Shown: positions 44,451 to 56,749, numbered from the stretch's first letter. The stretch: DNA of 64,000 nt from Sclerotiophoma versabilis (GCA_012274445.1 JAAROD010000015.1:1922001-1986000), one strand, 5' to 3'. Numbers and translations: made by a program. The notes: generated by a model not told the origin, from the letters alone.

Positions 44451-47400
44451 ATGGCAGCACCAGCATCAAATGCCTACGCCCCTCGCAGGTCGGCCGCGTC
44501 GCCGGCCTCGTCAGGCTCCACGGACCAGATCATCGGCAAGTTCAAGCGCCTGGAGCACATCGGCAAGGGAAGCTTTGCAGAAGTCTACCGCGGAATACAT
44601 ATTGTACGTCACTACTGCACCTCTGCTCTATGCCATGTCTGTCGCAGGTCACATCAGATTCTGCCATCAACCAACGCTAACCTGCTGGTGCTCTCATAGG
44701 AGAAGAAAGCTTCCGTAGCCATCAAGTCTGTCAACATGAACAAGCTGAACAAGAAGCTGAAGGACAACCTCGTGTCCGAGATCTCCATCCTTCGAAGCCT
44801 TCATCACCCACATATCGTCTCGCTCATCGACTGCCAGGAAACACCAGCACGCATGCACATCATTATGGAGTTCTGTGAACTGGGAGATCTCTCGGCATTC
44901 ATCAAGAAGCGCGCGGACCTCACCAACCACCCGCAAACCCAGCGCATGATCGAGAAGTACCCAAACCCACCCGTTGGAGGACTGAATGAAGTCGTAGTGA
45001 GACATTTCGCAAAACAGATGGCCAGTGCTCTGGAATTCTTGAGGTCCAAGAACTACATCCATCGCGATTTGAAGCCGCAGAACCTCTTGCTGAACCCGTC
45101 TTCCTTGTACTACTCGCAAAGCGGCACTCTGGAACGCATGCCACTGGCTGCTGATGCAAACTCTTTGATACCCGCTCTCGGAATCGAAACGCTTCCCATG
45201 CTCAAAATTGCTGATTTTGGATTTGCCAGAATTCTCCCAACAACTTCGCTGGCCGAGACACTCTGCGGCTCTCCTCTCTACATGGCACCTGAGATCTTGC
45301 GATATGAGAAGTACGACGCAAAGGCTGACCTGTGGTCCGTTGGGACCGTTCTGTTTGAGATGATATGTGCGCGCCCTCCTTTCAGGGCAAACAACCATGT
45401 TGAGCTCCTGCGGAAAATTGAGGAACGCAAGGACCAGATCAGGTTCACCGAAGGCCTAGTTGCGAGCCGAGCAATGAAGACGCTTATCCGTGCGCTGTTG
45501 AAGCGCAAGCCTACAGAGCGCATGTCCTACGAAAGCTTCTTCTCAGATCCTGTAATTCGTGACGAGATTCCTGGCCTTGTCGATGAGGATCTTCCACTGA
45601 ACATGCAGGCTTCCGAACCAGAACCTCCAGTCGAGCAACCGAAGCGAGTCCAGAAGATGCCTGTTGAAATGGAGCGCCGGACTTCAGAAAGTCCCTACTC
45701 CCGATCGCCAAGAGATAGGACTGGCTCTACAGGGACACCACCATTTCGACCAGCCTCACGAGCTAGCCCTAGCAATCTCTCCGGTACCCCACCTCGCGTC
45801 TCGACGACACGACGCACAAGCAACACCCCCATCACATCTATTGAGGAGCATGCACCTACACCTGTACGAGAACAGCGGCGTCCGACTCTCCCTAACGCGA
45901 TGACGGCACCAGCACGTCCTTCTATGGTGCAGGACCCATCAATGGCCATTGGGCATCGCCGTCGTTTCTCAAAAGACGATCCTCCTCCTGTATCTTCAGG
46001 ACTGAAGCAGCATCTCGAGCGTGAGCGCTTGCCGCAGAAGACAGAAGCTGGCGCTCTGAGGGATGCTGCAGAGCGGGCTGCGCAAGACACGGCCTTAGAC
46101 GAAGGCTTCGTCTTTGTAGAGAAGCGTCGCGTAGAGATCGATGCTCTTGCTGACGAGATCGCTGCAAGTCCACAAACTCAGAGGGACCGCATGGTCTCTA
46201 GAGATGGCGCATTGCGACGAAGGGCTACAACCCAAGGATCACCGACCTCCACTACCGGTGCAACTGTCCCCTCAAGAGCAATCTCTATCCAACAGAAGAC
46301 ACCAACTGTCATCCAGCGCCCCGGTTCCTACGAGCGACGTCGGCAGTATCGTCCCAGCTTCGAGAGTGCCACCTCTGCACTCTCAAAAGCCATGAACATG
46401 GTGAACATCCGAGGCCTTGGTCTTTCACCGCCAATGATGAAGAACGTCTCACCACCTCAAGGTTATGCTGCGTTTCCTGCGTATCCTACCGCCCAAAGCA
46501 GCCTCCTGCTCGTCGGTGACAATGGCAAGACGATAGCCCAGGACGAGGACACCACTTCTGTGAAAAAGATCGAAGAGCTTGCTCAATTGAGCCATGTCAT
46601 CTATGGCTTTGCTGAAGTCAAATACAAACAGCTAGTACCCGTTGCACCGAGTGACCAGGGCCTAGGTGTTGGCCCCACTGGAGTCGCCAGAAAGCCTAGT
46701 AGCGACGTCATTGAGGACGACGATGAAGACGAAGACCTGACACCCGAGACGATCCTGATCATCTCTGAAGAGGCTCTAGTTTTGTACGTCAAGTCGCTCG
46801 CCATGCTCAACAAGGCCATGGACGTGGCTGGCAGTTATTGGAACCGACAACGTCGTGGCAGTGCGTCCCCTGAGGCAATGAGCCGCGCAGCTGCAAACTC
46901 AGAGCGTCTGAACCGAGTAGTTTCTTGGACACGGGACAGGTTCAACGAGTGCTGCATCAAGTCTGAGATAGTAGCTCGCAAGCTCAAGCAGGCACAACAG
47001 CAACTACCGGAAGATCATCCTAGTCATCCACAGAACTTTTCGGCTGCTTCAGGCTCTGCAACTACTGTTGGTTCTGCTGAGAACATCCTCCTGACGACTG
47101 GCGTCACAGCCGAAAAGCTGATGTACGATCGAGCACTCGAGATGAGCAGGACGGCTGCAGTGAACGAGCTTGTCGGTACAGATCTGCCAGGCTGTGATCT
47201 CAACTACTGGACCGCTATTCTTATGCTCGAAGCAGTACTGGAGGATGAAGATGAATCTTCCAGTCGCAAGCTTGACGGCGAGGAGATCAATGGGCTGGAA
47301 TCCGAGGACCGTCAATCGATCCAAAAACGTAAGTTCATCTGTGTGACGACGGCGATTATGCATTAACACTCTCCAGTCCTCGAGCAAATGCGGGGCCGAC

Positions 47401-47522
47401 ACCGAGCTTTGAAGAAAAAGCTAGAAACACAGAAGGTACAGAAGCGTAATTCAGTAACGGGCGCGCTGTCACCCTATCCAGCCAGCCGCAGTTCGCCATC
47501 CTCTCAGGGCACTGCTCGATAA
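44451..47522 (+). CDS. ATG1: Serine/threonine kinase Atg1 (ULK family), autophagy initiation
   Basis: Three exons (44451-44603, 44700-47328, 47377-47522) give 975 residues. The kinase domain starts with the glycine loop GKGSFAEVYRG (about 39-49). Invariant Lys60 follows (SVAIK), then HRDLKPQN (172-179) and DFGFAR. CGSPLYMAPEIL forms the activation segment and P+1 loop. A long Ser/Pro-rich disordered region follows. The C terminus (IEELAQLSHVIYGFAEVKYKQLV onward) is the paired-MIT-like region that binds Atg13. This layout and length are diagnostic of Atg1. It acts at the pre-autophagosomal structure downstream of TOR. Intron 1 cuts the kinase domain just after the glycine loop. Confidence 0.97.
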
Positions 47523-48451
47523 CTCACTCTCGATCGGAAACTGCATCAGATCAACATAACATCATAAGCGGATTGACAACATTGCATTTAAATGGCGTTT
47601 TTTTTGTCCAAGGGGCGTTACGGCTACACGCCCCTCACTCACATACTCTTTGTTCTGTGTTCTGATTTAATGATTTGGCTAGTGTTTACTTACGGTGTTC
47701 TGCGGCGCTTACGCAGCATACTTCATCATAGATACCAGGTTGCGAACCTTGCATTTTTCATCACACGGCGTTTGCTTTTTCGGTGGCTTTGGGTACGGTT
47801 GGGCGCACAGGATATGAGCATTCGGATGACGCAGACACGATCAGCATGGAGACGAGCTAGAATGGACAGAGGAGAGAGTTACTGGATAGTAGTAGTACCT
47901 TCTACCTAGTGGATATAGCATCGAAATTGAGAAACAGATCGTATTGTTAATTAAACAGCTTGGCATTAGTATCCTTCTTTGGCGGGTTTCTAGGCTTAGC
48001 GTGTACAAAGAAGCTCGTTTTGGAAGACGCACCAAGGTCCAGCACGCCGCAACACCGAACTTCAAGTAGAACAGACTGACTAATCCTCAGTTCTATTTAG
48101 ATATTTGAGATTATTGTTCTACTTTGAGCAGTTCTGAGTTGCTGCGCTGCCCTTTTCTGCACAAGGTTCGCGCTGGATGTTGTTGGTGCTTGTTATAAAA
48201 GGAGTTGTTCGGCCCACTTGCACCTCCACAGATCGACCCGCGTGGGCCACTCCACAAGCCCCCGCTTCTTCCGACCATAAGCCCAGCAATCGCTCCTTCT
48301 TCGTCTGACACCCTCGTCCGCTTCATCTGCCATGTAAATCAGCTCTTTCCATATAAATCGACATACTTCCGCAATACTCTTCTAATGTATATTTGAACCG
48401 CCTGTACACTGCATAGACGGAGCTTAACCCTGTTCACGTTCTCAGCTTAAA
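47523..48451. other. Intergenic stretch
   Basis: ATG1 3' UTR and promoter of the MFS gene; AT-richer than the flanks, no gene seen. Confidence 0.5.
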
Positions 48452-50448
48452 ATGGGGCTCGGCATCTTGGAAGACAAAGTACTGGACCATGTGCCCGGGA
48501 CCGCGTTTGTGAGAGGAGAGCTCGCGCAAGATGCAGCGCAAGATCATCTCAAGTATGACAAGACGGGCAGGATACTGCTGATCCCACAGCCGTCTGATGA
48601 TCCTAATGACCCACTGGTGAGTCGCGACTTGAACCTCAGCCTTGCCCGACGTGTAAAGGAGGAAGCTTGAAGCATATATACTAACAATACCAGAACTGGC
48701 CGCTATGGAAACGCGACCTCATCTTAGTAATCCTCTCCCTCCTCTCCGTGATCGCAGCAACTCTCTCTCCCCTGCTGGCCGCCGACACCGTCTCGCTCGC
48801 CATCTTTTTCGAGCGCTCCCTGACCGACATGGCGCTGCTCACCGGATATCACCTCCTCGGTGTCGGAATCGCTGGCTTCCTCTTCGTACCTAGCGCGCGC
48901 ATATGGGGAAAGCGACATCTTTACATTCTCGGGACCGTCATCGTCATCTTCAGCTGCATATGGGGCGGCGCGACGGGACCGCACTACGCGTCGTTCCTGT
49001 GGGCGCGCATCTTCCAGGGCGTGGGACTTGCGCCGTTCGAAGCGCTCGTCAACGCTTCAGTGGGCGACCTGTACCACGTACACGAGAGAGGAGTGCGCAT
49101 GGCGCTATCTAACCTGGCGCTGTTTGGTGGCGCATTCTTGACCCCGGTGTTCGTTGGATTGATTGCAGATCGCATGGGATACCAGTGGACATTCTACTTG
49201 GTCGCCATCTTCGCAGCTGCACTACTGCCCCTCGTCATCTTCTTCTGCCCGGAGACGACTTACAAGCGGGAGGCGCGCTTCGACATCGACACCATGGGCA
49301 ACCTGATCGTCCAGCCCGGCCAGGAGCTCAAGCATATGCACAACAACGGAACTACCTCCATCTCTACCTCCGACGAGATCGAAAGAGGCCATGTCTTGAA
49401 AGAAGGCCAAGAAACCCTCGTTCAGTCCAAGGCAACAACCTCACCACCACCACTACCGCCCAAAGCCACGTTCCTTCAATCACTCCGACTTTTCAACGGC
49501 CGCAAGACGGACGAGCACTACATCCACCTACTCTTCCGGCCCTTCCCGCTCTTCTTCCACCCAGGCATCCTCTGGGCGTGTCTGATTCAAGGCGTAATGA
49601 TCGGCTTCACGGTACTCATCGGAGTCACTCTGGCTGCCATCTTCCTGGGCCCCCCGCTCTGGTTTGGCGAGCTCGAGACAGGATACATGTATACGGGCGC
49701 TTTCATCGGGGCCATCTTGGGCTTCGCGTTGTGCGGGCTCATCAGCGATCCGAGCGCGAAGCTGTTGACGCGGTGGAACAACGGCGTGTACGAGCCTGAG
49801 TTTAGGATGGTGTTGGTCATACCGCAGTTGATCCTGGGCGGTGCGGGATTGTACGGGTTTGGATGGACGGCGCACGAGCCGCTGAAGTACGGGTGGTTGT
49901 GGCCAGACTTCTTCTTCGCACTGGTAGTTATGGGCATGGTTTGCGGCGCTGTGGCAAGTGCACTGTATATTGTGGACGCTCATCGTACGTACAAGACTTG
50001 GTTAGAGGCGGGAGGGCATCTCCTACCCTCCAGCCTCGGCTGGGAGCGAATAAGCACTAACAGATTGCAGGCGACATGTCTGTCGAGGGCTTCACGTGCC
50101 TGCTCGTGTTCAAGAACCTGTTCTCCTTCGGCCTGACATTCAAGGGCTTCGACTGGCTCGTCGAAGCGGACAGCACGAAGACCATGTTCATAGCACTAGG
50201 CTCGGTGCAGGTCGGCATCTGCGCGCTGACGATTCCTATGTGTAAGTCCTCCCCCGTTTCTCGTAATCCCGGTCCATTTCCCAGTAGAGTAGAGACGTGT
50301 GGAAAGTAGAGCTAACAAACACCCAGATATTTTCGGTAAGAAGAACCGCTCTTTCTTCCACAGACACAACGTCTTCTTCAAAGCGACAGACTGGGTTGCG
50401 GACTGCATGCTCCGCGTTTTCGCACGCGGCAGCAAGGCTTCGAGATAG
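48452..50448 (+). CDS. MFS transporter (DHA1-like efflux family)
   Basis: Four exons (48452-48616, 48694-49984, 50071-50241, 50327-50448) give 582 residues. The N-terminal cytosolic tail contains YDKTGRILLIPQPSDDPNDPLNWPLWKRD, the signature common in fungal DHA1-type transporters. Twelve hydrophobic helices follow, with ARIFQGVGLAPFEALVNASVGDLYHVHERGVRMAL (motif B/C region), GLIADRMGYQWTFYLVAI and FCPETTYKRE after helix 6. The central loop is long, charged and Ser/Pro-rich. The last intron precedes IFGKKNRSFFHRH. It is probably a plasma-membrane exporter of small molecules; substrate unknown. Intron 1 has a good branch site (ACTAAC). Confidence 0.9.
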
Positions 50449-50600
50449 TTGTTGATTCATTCAAACTCTTTGGTTGGAAGATGGATTGGGGTAGATTGTT
50501 AATATCATGCACTACACTTTCTTCTCCCACTCCATCTGGGCTCTTCTCATGTTTGCCTGTGCCGTTTTGACGCGGTGGGGTTTGCATCTGAGAAAGCAGG

Positions 50601-52622
50601 CTACGAAACAGAAATGCTGATGATTTTGATATCCTCCTCGGGCTTCTCCTTGTAGCACTTTGCGTTCTCGATCTTGTGCACGACGTCCATGCCCTGCACT
50701 GCTCTGCCGAAGATGGTGTGTTTGCCGTCCAGCCAGGGCTGTAATCATGTCAGTAGTGAATCCTTGGATATTCTCTTCGCGTAAGAAGAAGGGATACGTA
50801 CTGCTTTTTCCGTCGTGATGAAGAACTGCGACGCGTTCGTGCCCGGGCCGGCGTTCGCCATGGACAGTGTATACGGCTTGTCGTGCTTCAGTACAGAGAA
50901 TTCGTCCGCAAAGTCCTTGCCCCAGATGGATTCGCCGCCCGTGCCGTCGCCCAGCGGGTCGCCCGTCTGGATCATGAACTTGCGGATCACGCGGTGGAAG
51001 ATGACGTTGTTGTAGTAGCCATTGCGAGCGTGAGTGACGAAGTTCTCAACCGCTTTGGGCGCGGCGTCAGGGAAGAGGCGTAGTGTGATGTCGCCGTAGG
51101 TCGTGTGCAGGACCGCAGTGGTACCCGTAGGCGCCTGCTTTTCCTGGTCTGCCTGTTTGGAGCGTGTGGCGTCGCGCGGCTTCTCGTTCTGCACGTCGCG
51201 GTCCTTGGACGTGTTCGTGTCGTTGGTGTACATGTAGAACCGCACTTTCCCGCTGCCGGTGCTGACCAGCATTGCGTCTCTGGCCTCGGCTTCCTGTAGC
51301 AGCGGGTTCTCGCTCGCTGCCATCTCGACTGTGGTCACGCGCTTCTTGTCCGGCTGCCCTTGGTACAGACTCAGCCACAGACTCCGCAGGGGCTCTTCGC
51401 GCCCGTATAGTTTCACGAGCTTGTTAGTCAAGGTGTTTAGTACTTTGATGCCGTACATGGAGCCATAGAGGATGAAGTTGCCGGTCTCGTCGAAGATGAC
51501 GTTTTGACGTGGGCGTAGTTGAGGTGTGTCGAGGTCCCGCTCGATGCCTAGGCGGCGCCCGAACTCTATATCCTCAAGGGCTTGCACGGCGGTGCCGGCT
51601 TGTTGCATGGAGGTTATTGTTTCGATGGACTCGTCGTATGTGCGGTGCAGTTTGCCGGTAGGGAAGTCGAAGATGCGGATTTTGCGGTCGGGGAACGAGA
51701 GTGTTACAAACTGGTGTCCTGTGGGGGAGATGGTGAGGGAGGCGGGTACGCATTTTGCCTTTTTGAAGTCGAAGAGGTTGGTGGAAGATTTCATCGAGAA
51801 GACGTTGTCGGGTTTTGAGAAGTTGCCAGAAGGTTGCCAGTACTCTACCATACCGCCTTGATCCACGCTGACGACGCAGTCGTATGCGTTGTTGTACGCC
51901 ATAATGCTGACGGACGCGCGGTGTATACTCTTCAGCGTGTGCAGTGGTTCTAGGTTCTCGCCTCGGCCATCGTATATGCGAATCCAAGCATTGTCTTCTG
52001 AACTCACGGCCAGCTGTGGGAAGCTTGCGCCGCGACCGTGCACCCAGCACACGGCTCGAGGGCTGTAATCCAGGCTCAGCATAGCTAGCAGATCGAAGGT
52101 AACAACATCGAATATCTTGACCGTGTTGTCCGAGCCAGCAGTCGCGAAACTGCGTCCATCTGCGCTGACGTTGACCGACCGTATCTCGCCTGTATGCGCC
52201 CGGAACTCTTTCACGAACTCTATCCCGCCAAAGTCTTTCTTCCAGAATTTGACGACGCCATCGATGGAGCTTGTTATGAGGAAGTCGGTGTATGGTGTGA
52301 AGGTGGTGAAGCACAATTGGTCGCGGTGCATCAGCGACTTGGAGTAGCGTTGGGCGGCCGGCAGCGCAGCAATGTAGAGCTTCTCGTAGGGAAGCTTGCG
52401 CTTTTTCTTCTTGGGCGCGGACGAGGGGAGTGCGGGACCAAAGTCGTCATCATCAGACGAAGAGTCGTCTACACATGTCAGACATTGCGCGTGCGAGGCT
52501 CGCAGCATAGACATACCATGATTTGCTTGCACAGTAGGCTCCTTCATGTCCTGATCTCCGGCTTCCATTTCTGCACGGGAACGCTTTGCCTTACTAGGCG
52601 ACTCTGATCCGTTAGAGGCCAT
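50601..52622 (-). CDS. WD40-repeat cyclophilin (PPWD1 orthologue), peptidyl-prolyl isomerase
   Basis: Three exons (52622-52517, 52468-50802, 50738-50601) give 636 residues. The first intron (48 nt) keeps the frame open but must be removed to obtain VQANHDDSSSDDDDFGP, as in the family. An acidic patch and a Lys-rich nuclear signal (KKKKRKLPYEK) precede WD40 repeats (LITSSIDGVVKFWKK, FATAGSDNTVKIFD, SVDQGGMVEYWQP). The C-terminal 160 residues are a cyclophilin domain: GDITLRLFPDAAPKAVENF, IFHRVIRKFMIQTGDP, GTGGESIWG, MANAGPGTNASQFFIT, WLDGKHTIFGRAV. Relatives associate with late spliceosomes. Active-site residues (FHR, Q, F, W, H) appear present, so the isomerase should be active. Confidence 0.95.
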
Positions 52623-52918
52623 GGCTGTGGAGGCGATATTGAGTGGTGGTTGTTGGTACGCAGGCACTCCCGCGGCGCAAAAGTTGAAGTTCGTCAGAGG
52701 CGGCCGAAGCTGGCGCGCTCTCACGTGTCAGTCAGCTACACAGAAACAGGAGTCAAAATGCTTCTCTTCGACTGTGCTGAGTGGGCCAGCGAGGGTTTTG
52801 AGTGTGTCAAGAAAGCCAAGTCTCATGAGGAGAGACGTGAGTGAAGTATCAGAACAGATGCCGGAATGGTATTGGTATCTAAATGCAAGACTCCGCTCCA
52901 ATGCAAGTAAGTCGCTTT

Positions 52919-54673
52919 TTACTCCTCGCCTTCTTCATCGTCGGCAACGTCTTGATGAAGCGATTTTCTCGGCACCTCAAAAACGTAAATGCCGTTCTTG
53001 ACCTTGCCCGACATCCACCTGGCTAGTCTGGGCTCCTTGCCGACCGCGGCTACGACACAAAGTCCATCCTTCCCTCTGTCTCCCCTCTCTTGCACTGACA
53101 GACCGTTCACTATGCCGCGAATGAGGATGCCGTCTTCGCCCTCCTCCTCCGGGACGCGACCGATCTTCCCTACTGGCTCGATGGTACGCTTGTCAGCACC
53201 GACTCGCCATGCTCGTATCCAGCCGTCCCAACTTGCTGTGAGGATGAGGTCGGAGTATGGTACTGTTGCGAGAGCAGTAACGTATCTTGGTAGACGAGGC
53301 CCCTTCTTCCCTGAGGTCGCAGCATCGTGGTTGGCTGACATGTCCTCGGCGGGCAGTGCTGGGTCTCGGCCGTGGGTGAGTGGGTAGGTGAAGAGCGGCT
53401 TTTTCCTCTGGACAGACCAGAGTGACAGTGCGCCACTGTCGGATGCTGTGACGAACAGGCTGGCATCGAGAAGAGCAACGCAGTCGATAGAGCCTTCTGC
53501 GTATGCGATGGGTGTGTCGTCGTCCTCATCACCATTGACTTGCTTGTCTTCTTCTTTCTTGTCAAGGTACGAGACGTCCTTGCCAAAGCGACCTTTGCGC
53601 AGCTTTTCCAGGCCCTTCTGTCTTGCTGTGCCGCCGCCGTGGAAGACCAGCTGGTTCTCCTCGACGACTTTCCATAACCTTGCGGTGCGATCGCGTGCGC
53701 CAACACTGACACAGGTTTCTTGGTTCATCTCGACTCCGCCGGCAACGCCTACAACGGCATCCTGGTGTCCTACCAAGGTCTCAATGTAGGCCGACTCGGG
53801 CGCGCTCCAGACGATGACGGCGCGATCTGCGCCTCCAGAAAAGAGCTGCTCGGTGCCTCTCCTGAAGGAAAGCGACAGGACAGCATCTCGATGCCGTGTG
53901 AACAGCTTGCGCGGGGTGAGGGTGTCGGCGTCCCAGATGATCAGGCGTGCGTGCTTGTCGCCAGTGGCCAGGTATTTGCCCGAGTCCGAGACGGCGATGG
54001 ACACGATCTCGCCAGTGTGGCCCAGGTAGTCTCTCTCGCCCTTCTTGTTCTTGTCGCCCTTTCTCCAGAAGAGCTTCTTGGGAGTGCGGCGGGGGGTCAC
54101 GTTCGAGCGGCGTTCCGGGCCGGCGGCATAGGACTTTGGGTCTGCAAGCTCCCACTTCTCGACGACGAGATCCTTGCTGATTGTCCATGCGTACGGCAGT
54201 CGGACGGCGCAGCCAGTGATGGCCTTTTGCAGGCCCGACTTCCCAAAGACGTGTGCTGCTGCGCCCAGGTCCAGCTTTTCGGCAATGTTGCGGTAGATCT
54301 TGCCCTTTGTCTCTGCAACGTCCTCCTTCAGCCTCTCTGCGATCAGGTCCTTGTCGATCTGGGCGGCATCCCAGCCCACCTCCTCCTCGACCTCGCCGCG
54401 GATGTTGTCGAGGTAGCGCTGTGCCAGCCTCAGACGCTTCTCTGCTGCCGTCTCGTCCTCGTCGTCGGACGTCTCCGACTCGTCGTCGTCGTCGAAGACA
54501 TTGGCGCGCCCGGCGTCTGAGCTGTCGCTCTCGGTGATGGAGTCCTCGCGCTCGGTGCGGGCAGGGGCTCTCGACTGCGACGCAGCGGGGTTGCGCTTTC
54601 GGGGGACGGTCGAGTTGGCGTCAGGGCGCTTGCGCTTGCGCTGCGAGGCCGGCGTGGTGAAGAACGAGGACAT
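52919..54673 (-). CDS. RRP9: U3 snoRNP WD40 protein Rrp9 (U3-55K)
   Basis: A single exon of 584 residues starting MSSFFTTPASQRKRKRP. A basic, then acidic N terminus (FDDDDESETSDDEDE) precedes the conserved helix RLRLAQRYLDNIRGEVEEEVGWDA and then WD40 blades (LGHTGEIVSIAVSDSGKYLATGDKHARLIIWD, FSGGADRAVIVWS, VSVGARDRTARLWKV, LILTASWDGWIRAWRV). The arrangement is that of the U3 snoRNA-binding Rrp9/U3-55K, needed for early 18S rRNA processing in the nucleolus. The frame extends upstream of this ATG without another methionine until 54784. The gene is divergent from RPT4. Confidence 0.94.
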   Translation of the reverse strand: MSSFFTTPASQRKRKRPDANSTVPRKRNPAASQSRAPARTEREDSITESDSSDAGRANVFDDDDESETSDDEDETAAEKRLRLAQRYLDNIRGEVEEEVGWDAAQIDKDLIAERLKEDVAETKGKIYRNIAEKLDLGAAAHVFGKSGLQKAITGCAVRLPYAWTISKDLVVEKWELADPKSYAAGPERRSNVTPRRTPKKLFWRKGDKNKKGERDYLGHTGEIVSIAVSDSGKYLATGDKHARLIIWDADTLTPRKLFTRHRDAVLSLSFRRGTEQLFSGGADRAVIVWSAPESAYIETLVGHQDAVVGVAGGVEMNQETCVSVGARDRTARLWKVVEENQLVFHGGGTARQKGLEKLRKGRFGKDVSYLDKKEEDKQVNGDEDDDTPIAYAEGSIDCVALLDASLFVTASDSGALSLWSVQRKKPLFTYPLTHGRDPALPAEDMSANHDAATSGKKGPRLPRYVTALATVPYSDLILTASWDGWIRAWRVGADKRTIEPVGKIGRVPEEEGEDGILIRGIVNGLSVQERGDRGKDGLCVVAAVGKEPRLARWMSGKVKNGIYVFEVPRKSLHQDVADDEEGEE

Positions 54674-55064
54674 GGCGGCGGCTGTGGGCGAAGGCGAGCT
54701 TGCGCGGTGCTCTTGCTCTTCCACTTTTCGGCCGGCAAAATAATTTCGTCGAGACCGCCGACCGCCGACATCAGCGCCAAGCACTACGTCGCGCTAGGGG
54801 CCAGTGCGTCTGCGTCCGCCCAGAGCTCCAGCAGCGTGAGCGAGAAGCTTCCGACGACACAACACCATCGCGACGACCAACCGACCCTCTCCGCCCTCCG
54901 TACCGCGTATCCGCTGCCTTGCCTGCACACCCCCCGCTGCCGGCACCCGTCTCCCCCCGGCACGCACACGCCGCGTCCACCCTCCCACCACCTGGAGCTC
55001 GCCTCTCCGCCCGCCGCCCGCCCCCGACCAGGCCATCGCAGCACCGCCGCCCCACGCCGCCACC
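54674..55064. promoter_or_regulatory. Bidirectional promoter of RRP9 and RPT4
   Basis: About 390 bp between divergent start codons of two essential genes. C-rich and pyrimidine-rich towards RPT4; long open frames here are compositional. Confidence 0.55.
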
Positions 55065-56379
55065 ATGAGCAGCGACCCGGAGCGCGAGCACGCCCTCGAG
55101 GCCTACAAGGGCAAGCTGCTGGAGTCGCGCGAGTGGGAGGCAAAGCTCAAGAACCTGCGGTTAGAGATCAAGGGCCTGCAGCACGACTTCGACGTGTCCG
55201 AGGAGAACATCAAGGCGCTGCAGAGCGTGGGCCAGATAATAGGAGAGGTCCTGAAGCAGCTGGACGAGGAGCGCTGTACGTCTGCCCCCGCCCCCGCCCC
55301 CGCCCCTGCCCCTGCCCCTGCCCCTGCCCCGGCGAGAGCTGCATGCTAACGCCCGCAGTCATTGTCAAGGCCTCCTCCGGGCCCCGCTACGTCGTAGGAT
55401 GCCGGTCCAAGGTCGACAAGGCGAAGCTGAAGCAGGGCACACGAGTCGCCCTCGACATGACCACACTCACCATCATGCGCATGCTGCCCCGCGAAGTCGA
55501 CCCGCTCGTCTACAACATGTCGCTGGAAGACCCCGGCCAGGTCAGCTTCGGCGGCATCGGTGGCCTGAACGAGCAGATCCGCGAGCTGCGCGAGGTCATC
55601 GAGCTGCCGCTGAAGAACCCGGAGCTGTTCCTGAGAGTCGGCATCAAGCCGCCAAAGGGCGTCCTGCTGTACGGCCCGCCCGGCACCGGAAAGACTCTGC
55701 TGGCGCGTGCCGTGGCCAGCAGCCTGGAGACAAACTTCCTCAAGGTCGTCTCGTCAGCCATCGTCGACAAGTACATTGGAGAGTCTGCCCGTCTCATACG
55801 TGAGATGTTCGGCTACGCAAAGGAGCACGAGCCCTGCATCATCTTCATGGACGAGATCGACGCCATCGGTGGACGACGTTTCTCCGAGGGAACGTCGGCC
55901 GATCGTGAAATCCAGCGTACGCTGATGGAGCTGCTGAACCAGCTCGACGGTTTCGACTACCTCGGACAGACCAAGATCATCATGGCAACGAACCGGCCCG
56001 ACACACTCGACCCTGCCCTGCTCCGTGCCGGACGTCTCGACCGCAAGATCGAGATCTCACTACCCAACGAAGTCGGCCGTCTGGAGATTCTCAAGATCCA
56101 CTCGGCCAGCGTGCAGACAGACGGCGAAATTGACTTTGAGAGCATTGTCAAGATGAGCGACGGCTTCAACGGTGCCGATCTGCGAAACGTAGTCACAGAA
56201 GCGTAAGTCTGAACATGCTTGTACACATAAGATAAGACTATTACTGACACCATCTTAGCGGCCTCTTCGCCATCAAGGACTACCGGGATTCGATCAACCA
56301 GGACGACTTCAACAAGGCCGTACGTAAGATGGCCGAATCGAAGAAGCTGGAAGGCAAGCTGGACTACCAGAAATTGTAG
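55065..56379 (+). CDS. RPT4: 26S proteasome regulatory ATPase subunit Rpt4
   Basis: Three exons (55065-55275, 55359-56202, 56259-56379) give 391 residues. An N-terminal coiled coil (KLKNLRLEIKGLQHDFDVSEENIKALQSVGQIIGEVLKQL) leads into the OB-fold segment FIVKASSGPRYVVGCRSKVDK, which identifies Rpt4 among the six Rpt subunits. The AAA+ domain has Walker A GPPGTGKT (176-183), Walker B IIFMDEIDAIGGRR and arginine fingers in the DPALLRAGRLDRKI box. The C terminus is KLDYQKL. It unfolds ubiquitylated substrates in the 19S base. Intron 1 contains a run of C-rich hexamer repeats; intron 2 has a TTACTGAC branch site. Confidence 0.97.
55281..55331. repeat. C-rich hexanucleotide repeat in RPT4 intron 1
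   Basis: Tandem units of CCCCGC, then CCCTGC, fill much of the 83-nt intron. Such a tract is prone to length change. Confidence 0.85.
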
Positions 56380-56749
56380 AGGAGGGAGCGCGTAAGAGCC
56401 TATTGTTGGCTTTGCATGAGAGTACGAGCATCAGCATGACCTTCATGTACGATAACACGACACAATGGTAGCAGATCAATGACACTCTGCATCCACACAT
56501 CCCGTACAGTACTGAACAATCAATCGCAATGCATTCAGACTCAAGTCTATCCAGGATATCATTCTCCACAAACCCAACAAACCCACCCACTCACACGCAA
56601 ATGACCAACCCCTCAAAGCCACCCACCTTCAAAATCTCCTCCCCTTCAAACTCTCCTCCCCTTCAAACTCTCCTCCCCTTCAAACTCTCCTCCCCTTCAA
56701 ATCTCCTCTCCTTCAAATCTCCTCTCCTTCAAATCTCCTTTCCTTCCCT
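56380..56749. other. Short gap between the 3' ends of RPT4 and the NACHT gene
   Basis: No gene. It contains a minisatellite (separate entry) that reaches to the stop codon of the minus-strand gene. Confidence 0.6.
56636..56748. repeat. Pyrimidine-rich minisatellite, unit about 17-18 bp
   Basis: At least three near-perfect copies of CTCCCCTTCAAACTCTCC followed by degenerate copies (CTCTCCTTCAAATCTCC). All are pyrimidine-rich on the plus strand, so the 3' UTR of the minus-strand NACHT gene would be purine-rich. Confidence 0.85.

Noticed and set aside
47592..47909. Plus-strand hydrophobic frame of 105 codons after ATG1
   Set aside because: Lies in the ATG1 3' region; hydrophobic by T-richness, with no family resemblance or splice partners.
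54253..54537. Frames opposite RRP9 and in the RRP9-RPT4 gap
   Set aside because: Arg/Ser/Pro-rich shadows of a GC-rich coding strand; RRP9 and RPT4 account for the region.
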